Source of the DNA: Butyrivibrio sp.
GTDB taxonomy: Bacteria; Bacillota; Clostridia; Lachnospirales; Lachnospiraceae
DNA length: 28,176 nt
NCBI RefSeq assembly: GCF_015056685.1
Contig: NZ_SVFW01000035.1
Span: 1 to 28,176 of the forward strand
Direction: 5' to 3'
In this document: positions 24,183 through 28,176 of the stretch, in pieces
Layout: each line of letters begins with the position of its first letter
Numbering within the stretch: the stretch's first letter is position 1
Translations under genes and position numbers: made by a program
The notes under the pieces: generated by a model
What the model was told of the DNA's origin: nothing
The model's database searches: none
What the model saw: only the letters and a program-made list of their open reading frames with translations

Positions 24183-24219
24183 GTTAGCACTTGCTAACGC
24201 TGCGTTAGCAGCAGCTAAT
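24183..24219. promoter_or_regulatory. Tandem palindromic operators over the iron-operon start site
   Basis: Two sites share the layout GTTAGC-N4-GCTAAY. The first is at 24183-24198 (GTTAGC, actt, GCTAAC) and the second at 24204-24219 (GTTAGC, agca, GCTAAT). Their centres are 21 bp apart, two helical turns, so two repressor dimers could bind the same face. Their position over the predicted transcription start fits repression, plausibly by an iron-responsive regulator. The sequence is not a Fur box (GATAATGATAATCATTATC) or a standard DtxR box, so the protein is not identified. Confidence 0.65.
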
Positions 24220-24245
24220 TATAATAACACTAGAGGAGTAAAATT

Positions 24246-25349
24246 ATGAAGAACAAACTTATTTCAGCTTTATTCGCAGGCCTCCTTGGCCTTAGCGTTG
24301 TGGCTTGTGGAACAACATCCGAAACCGCCACAGTAGATACTGTAGCAACTGACAGTTCAGAAGCAGCAACTGTTTCCGGATCAGAATCAACAGAAGGATC
24401 TTCTTCAGTATCTGAAGACAGCGCTTCTAATAGCGATGCAACTTTCCCACTCACGATCACTCATGGACTTGGTGAGACCGTTATCGAGGAAAAGCCTGAA
24501 AACGTTGTAGCAATTGCATGGGGAAATCCTGATGTTCCTCTCGCCCTTGGAATTGTTCCTGTTGGAATTTCAGAAGCAAATTTCGGACCAAGGGATGAAA
24601 ACGGCCTTCTTGCATGGACAGCAAAAGCATTTGAAGATCTCGGTGCTACTCCTAATGTATTTGATGATACAGACGGATGGGACTACGAAGCTATCTCAGA
24701 CTGCCAGCCTGATGTAATCCTTGCAGCTTACTCAGGACTTAGTCAGGAAGAATATGACAGACTCAGCGAAATTGCTCCTGTTGTTGCATATCCTACAATC
24801 GCATGGACAACTACTTGGCAGGAAGAGACCATAAATAATGCTTCAGCCCTTGGCCTTGAAGCTGAAGGAAGAGCCCTTGTTGCTGATGTTGAACAGCTTA
24901 TTTCCGACAAGCTTTCACAGTACCCTGACCTCAATGGAAAAAGAGTTGCATTTTTCTGGCTCTCAGAAGATGACCTCGGAACCTTCTATATTTATACAAA
25001 CAACGATCCACGAGCAGCATTTCTTGGAGATCTTGGATTTGTAACTCCAGAGAGCGTAACTGGACTTATTGATGATCCAAATGCTTTTTCAATAACAGTA
25101 AGTGCTGAAAATGCTGATGTTCTTAGCGACGTTGATATCATCATCACATATGGAACAGAATCTTTAGTTACAGCTATGCAAAACGATGGAAGATTTTCAA
25201 ATATTCCTGCTGTAAACAACGGCGCATTTGTTTTACTTGACTCAAATGACGCCCTTGCAGCAGCAAGCACACCAACAGTTCTTTCTATCCCTTATGCAAT
25301 TGATGACTATCTGGAAGTGTTAAATGAAGCAGCAAAAAAGATACAGTAA
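24246..25349 (+). CDS. Iron-siderophore ABC substrate-binding lipoprotein
   Basis: This 367-residue lipoprotein captures ferric siderophore, or a similar iron complex, outside the cell and delivers it to the permeases. It has a lipoprotein signal with cleavage before Cys21 (SVVAC) and a Ser/Thr/Glu-rich linker (about 22-65). A class III binding fold of the FepB/FhuD type follows (ENVVAIAWGNPDVPLALGIVPVGI; YEAISDCQPDVILAAYSGLSQEEYDRL; ENADVLSDVDIIITYG). GAGGAG lies 7-8 bases before the ATG. It is the first gene of the operon and its end overlaps the next gene by 26 bases. The ligand cannot be read from the sequence; heme or cobalamin is less likely but not excluded. Confidence 0.93.
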   Translation: MKNKLISALFAGLLGLSVVACGTTSETATVDTVATDSSEAATVSGSESTEGSSSVSEDSASNSDATFPLTITHGLGETVIEEKPENVVAIAWGNPDVPLALGIVPVGISEANFGPRDENGLLAWTAKAFEDLGATPNVFDDTDGWDYEAISDCQPDVILAAYSGLSQEEYDRLSEIAPVVAYPTIAWTTTWQEETINNASALGLEAEGRALVADVEQLISDKLSQYPDLNGKRVAFFWLSEDDLGTFYIYTNNDPRAAFLGDLGFVTPESVTGLIDDPNAFSITVSAENADVLSDVDIIITYGTESLVTAMQNDGRFSNIPAVNNGAFVLLDSNDALAAASTPTVLSIPYAIDDYLEVLNEAAKKIQ

Positions 25350-26340
25350 TACAAAACTAATCATAGGAACAATTATACTTATCGTTCTGGTTATTGCCGG
25401 TGCTATCCTTTCTATAGTGTACGGCAGTAAGTATGTACCCGTAGCTGATATCGTCAGCTTTTTTACCGGAAAAGACACGGATAAGTTCATTGCAGCTGTA
25501 ATTGCTGCCAGAGTTCCAAGGACAGTCTTCGGCCTCATAGCCGGAGGCTGCCTTGGCGTTTCCGGCGCAATGATGCAGTCTATCACAAGAAACCCTATTG
25601 CAGATCCAAGCATTCTTGGTGTAAACACAGGTGCTTCTCTCATGGTAGTTATTGGCATTGCATACCTTAACATTTCATCCGGAATCGGACTTATAGGGCT
25701 CTCTTTCATCGGGGCTATGGCCACTGCATTTTTTGTCTACGGAATTGCAAGCGTAGGCTATGGCGGGGCAACTTCTTTAAAGCTGGCCCTTGCTGGAACA
25801 GCCGTGTCAACTGCCCTTGGGGCCATTGTTAATACCATCATGCTCCCTGACTCACAGGTCATGAAGGAATTTCGCTTTTGGCAGGTCGGAAGCATAAGCG
25901 GCGGGAGCTGGGAAGATGTAAAGCTGCTCCTTCCCTTCTTTTTGGCAGGGCTCATCCTCTCTCTTATTTGCTCCTCTCCCCTTAATGCACTGTCACTTGG
26001 CGATGAAATGGCTATCTCTTTAGGAGTAAAGGTCGGACAGATAAGGATAATATCCGCATTTGCAGGAGTACTTCTCTGTGCATCTGTAACTGCCCTGGCA
26101 GGTCCAATTGGATTTGTGGGTCTTATGCTCCCGCATGTTATAAGGCAGCTTTTTGACAATGACATGAGAATCATCGTTCCGCTATCTGCAATAGGCGGAG
26201 CAGCTCTTTTGACAATTTCAGATGTTTTAGGAAGGGTTCTTGGAAGCCCGGGAGAACTTGAGGTTGGAATCATCACAGCCATCCTTGGCGCCCCGGTATT
26301 TGTATCAATTGTATGGATGACAAAGGCCAAAAATATATGA
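25324..26340 (+). CDS. FecCD-family iron transport permease (first)
   Basis: This 338-residue permease has about nine to ten membrane helices and the family signature RVPRTVFGLIAGGCLGVSGA, then QSITRNPIADPSILGVNTGAS (about residues 60-100). The later LGVKVG segment, with the coupling helix that contacts the ATPase, is present, as is GPIGFVGLMLPHVIRQL. The ATG at 25324 lies inside the lipoprotein gene, with GGAAG about 7 bases upstream. The 26-base overlap suggests coupled translation. It forms a heterodimer with the next permease. Confidence 0.93.
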   Translation: MKQQKRYSNTKLIIGTIILIVLVIAGAILSIVYGSKYVPVADIVSFFTGKDTDKFIAAVIAARVPRTVFGLIAGGCLGVSGAMMQSITRNPIADPSILGVNTGASLMVVIGIAYLNISSGIGLIGLSFIGAMATAFFVYGIASVGYGGATSLKLALAGTAVSTALGAIVNTIMLPDSQVMKEFRFWQVGSISGGSWEDVKLLLPFFLAGLILSLICSSPLNALSLGDEMAISLGVKVGQIRIISAFAGVLLCASVTALAGPIGFVGLMLPHVIRQLFDNDMRIIVPLSAIGGAALLTISDVLGRVLGSPGELEVGIITAILGAPVFVSIVWMTKAKNI

Positions 26341-27371
26341 TGACCAAACTAGAAACAGATTTAAAAAAAATATATTCAAAGCAGCGAAAAAGAAATATGG
26401 CATGTGCTCTATTTTTCATTATTATCATTGCTATTCTCGCAGTCCTCATGATGACAATAGGAAATACAAATTATTCACTAAGCGAAGTTATCAAGGTACT
26501 TCTAAGCGATGAGACAAAAGGGGCTGCCTACACCATAAAAAGTCTAAGGCTTCCAAAGCTTATTGTTGGAGGGCTTGCCGGTTTTTCTTTTGGACTTGCA
26601 GGCTACACTTTTCAAAACCTTTTAAGGAATCCTCTAGCTTCTCCTGACATAATCGGAGTTACCGCAGGTTCCTCTGCCGCTGCAGTTTTCTGCATCCTGA
26701 TACTTGGTATCAGCGGAGCTGTTGCTTCAATCTTCTCAGTAGTAGCAGGTCTTTTAGTTACAGGACTTATTCTTTTACTCTCTGGTAAAGGAAATGCCTT
26801 CAGCAGCAGAATGATCCTCATAGGAATCGGTTTTCAGGCAGTTTTGAATGCCCTTATTTCCTGGATGCTGCTTGTTGGTTCTGAATACGATGTAGGAACA
26901 GCGCTAAGATGGCTTCGTGGAAGCCTCAATCCCGTTCAGATGTCTGATGTTCCGGCTATAACCATAATGACTGTTCTTGCAGGTGGAGCTCTCCTATTCT
27001 GCAATAAAGAGCTCAGGATCATGCAACTTGGAGACGAATATGCTACTACTCTTGGTGCATCGATAAATATTATCAGGATATGCTGCCTTATCTGCGCTTT
27101 GCTCCTGTCCTCAGTAGCAACTGCCGCAACAGGTCCTATTGCTTCAGTAGCTTTTTTATCAGGCCCTATAGCAACAAAGCTAACAAGAAACGGATCCATT
27201 GCAATGCTTACTTCCGGACTTGTTGGAGTGATACTTGTTTACGCTTCTGAGCTCATAGGAAAAAATCTTTTTGAAACAAGCTACCCTGTTGGAGTCGTAA
27301 CAGGACTTTTAGGAGCTCCATACCTGCTACTGCTTTTACTTAATATCAATAAAAAAGGAGAAAAGATCTGA
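26337..27371 (+). CDS. FecCD-family iron transport permease (second)
   Basis: I chose the ATG at 26337, which overlaps the previous stop as ATGA and has AAAGG upstream. The in-frame ATG at 26313 lacks a ribosome site and lies inside the previous gene. A second ATG follows immediately at 26340. The protein of about 344 residues carries RLPKLIVGGLAGFSFGLAGY, then QNLLRNPLASPDIIGVTAGSS, and later GPIASVAFLSGPIATKL. The final Gly-Pro and hydrophobic helices are typical of FecC/FecD. Its N-terminus is longer and more basic than its partner's (KKIYSKQRKRN). Confidence 0.93.
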   Translation: MMTKLETDLKKIYSKQRKRNMACALFFIIIIAILAVLMMTIGNTNYSLSEVIKVLLSDETKGAAYTIKSLRLPKLIVGGLAGFSFGLAGYTFQNLLRNPLASPDIIGVTAGSSAAAVFCILILGISGAVASIFSVVAGLLVTGLILLLSGKGNAFSSRMILIGIGFQAVLNALISWMLLVGSEYDVGTALRWLRGSLNPVQMSDVPAITIMTVLAGGALLFCNKELRIMQLGDEYATTLGASINIIRICCLICALLLSSVATAATGPIASVAFLSGPIATKLTRNGSIAMLTSGLVGVILVYASELIGKNLFETSYPVGVVTGLLGAPYLLLLLLNINKKGEKI

Positions 27372-28174
27372 TGAGTAAGATCGCACAGAGTCACACTTTC
27401 ACTGCAAATGGGATATATGCAGGCTATGACAATAAACTAATTATAGAAGATATGAATCTGAGCATTCCCGCAGGAAAGTTCAGCGTTTTGATCGGTCCAA
27501 ACGGATGCGGCAAATCCACGCTGCTTAAGAGTTTTGCAAGGCTTCTGTCTCCTTCAAAGGGAAATATCCTTCTTGATGGAAACCCAATTTGCGAACTCCC
27601 CACAAAACAGCTTGCCAAAAAAGTTGGTCTTCTACCACAGTCACCTATCGTTCCTGCAGGAATAACTGTAGCTGACCTTGTTGCGAGAGGAAGATTTCCC
27701 TATCAGAATCTTTTTGGCCAGCTTACCAAGGCTGACTATGAAGCCATATCCTCAGCAATGTGTGCAATGGGAATAACAGAACTTGCAGATAAACAGGTAG
27801 ATTCTCTTTCAGGTGGTCAAAGACAACGTGTATGGATCGCACTTACCCTTGCCCAGGACACAGATATATTGCTGCTTGACGAGCCTACCACATATCTTGA
27901 CATTGCATATCAGGTAGAAATTCTTGACTGCCTTGCCAAACTCAATGAAATAAAGAAAGTAACAATTGTCGCTATCTTACATGATATAAATCTCTCAATC
28001 AGATATGCTGACCACATATTTGCCATGAAAAAAGGAAAACTTGTAGCAAGCGGTAACCCCAAAGATATCATAACCCCTGAACTCATGCAGGAAATATACG
28101 GAATGGACAGTTCCATTATCATTGATCCTGAGACCGGAGACCCTTACGTGATCCCAAGGAGTAAAGCAAGCTAA
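27371..28174 (+). CDS. Iron-siderophore ABC transporter ATPase (FecE-like)
   Basis: This 267-residue ATPase has Walker A GPNGCGKST, a Q-loop LLPQSP, the signature LSGGQRQR, Walker B ILLLDEPTTYLD and the switch His in ILHDIN. The TTYLDIAYQVEIL segment is typical of FecE/FhuC/FepC proteins. It overlaps the previous stop by one base (TGATG), with AAGGAG about 9 bases upstream. It completes a four-gene importer that ends two bases before the window edge, so further siderophore genes could follow. Confidence 0.95.
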   Translation: MSKIAQSHTFTANGIYAGYDNKLIIEDMNLSIPAGKFSVLIGPNGCGKSTLLKSFARLLSPSKGNILLDGNPICELPTKQLAKKVGLLPQSPIVPAGITVADLVARGRFPYQNLFGQLTKADYEAISSAMCAMGITELADKQVDSLSGGQRQRVWIALTLAQDTDILLLDEPTTYLDIAYQVEILDCLAKLNEIKKVTIVAILHDINLSIRYADHIFAMKKGKLVASGNPKDIITPELMQEIYGMDSSIIIDPETGDPYVIPRSKAS

Positions 28175-28176
28175 GG

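Larger units (their letters stand above)
23936..24245. other. Regulatory intergenic region between divergent units
   Basis: This 310-base gap is the only one above 300 bases. It contains no protein gene beyond a five-codon leader ORF. It holds two candidate minus-strand -10 elements for the XRE gene (24007-24012 and 24032-24037), a perfect inverted repeat (24059-24091), and the iron-operon promoter (24153-24181). Two tandem palindromes follow (24183-24219). The remaining stretch, about 24095-24150, shows nothing I can name. Confidence 0.8.

Noticed and set aside
24184..24218. CIRCE heat-shock element (HrcA site)
   Set aside because: The half TTAGCACT appears, but the required N9-GAGTGCTAA partner is absent; the tandem 6-4-6 palindromes explain the region better.
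24220..24225. Consensus TATAAT as the -10 of the iron operon
   Set aside because: No acceptable -35 lies 16-18 bases upstream, whereas TTGACA with an extended -10 lies just before it.

Overview
The window reads like a low-GC Firmicute of the family Lachnospiraceae, close to Butyrivibrio or Pseudobutyrivibrio. This is an inference from three things: base composition, A/G-rich ribosome binding sites, and a locus (10742-17705) whose proteins resemble uncharacterised families I associate with Lachnospiraceae. About 95% is coding and no insertion sequence, phage gene, tRNA, rRNA or CRISPR array is visible.

Layout, left to right. (1) 1-360, plus strand: the 3' end of a SAM-dependent methyltransferase, facing a shared terminator hairpin. 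(2) 404-1459, minus: an exported protein with four copies of a repeat ending in RGSD, with its own promoter. (3) 1584-6838, minus: a compact MoxR / DUF58 / small membrane protein / VWA / VWA / TPR operon of the Bat (aerotolerance-like) type. (4) 6861-10644, minus: metF, purB and purF, with a good promoter before purF. Gaps from purF to the Bat genes are at most 29 bases, so purine, folate and Bat genes may share one transcript. (5) 10742-17705, minus: four tightly packed genes of unknown function. They are a 1196-residue protein with Ig-like and helical-repeat regions, an Hsp70/actin-fold protein with an eroded nucleotide site, a helical-repeat protein, and a coiled-coil protein with two membrane spans. 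This is the best candidate for an undescribed system. (6) 17791-22594, minus: a MacAB-type export system with ATPase, membrane-fusion protein and two paralogous permeases. (7) 22811-23935, minus: an XRE-family regulator with a TPR-like C-terminus. (8) 24246-28174, plus: a complete siderophore-type iron ABC importer (lipoprotein, two FecCD permeases, ATPase).

The only intergenic stretch over 300 bases, 23936-24245, lies between the divergent regulator and iron-uptake operon and is dense with signals. It holds a strong extended -10 promoter, two identical-architecture palindromes 21 bp apart over the predicted transcription start, a perfect 15-bp inverted repeat, and a five-codon leader ORF with a strong Shine-Dalgarno site.

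Gene functions are assigned from motifs recognised by eye. No database or structure search was run.
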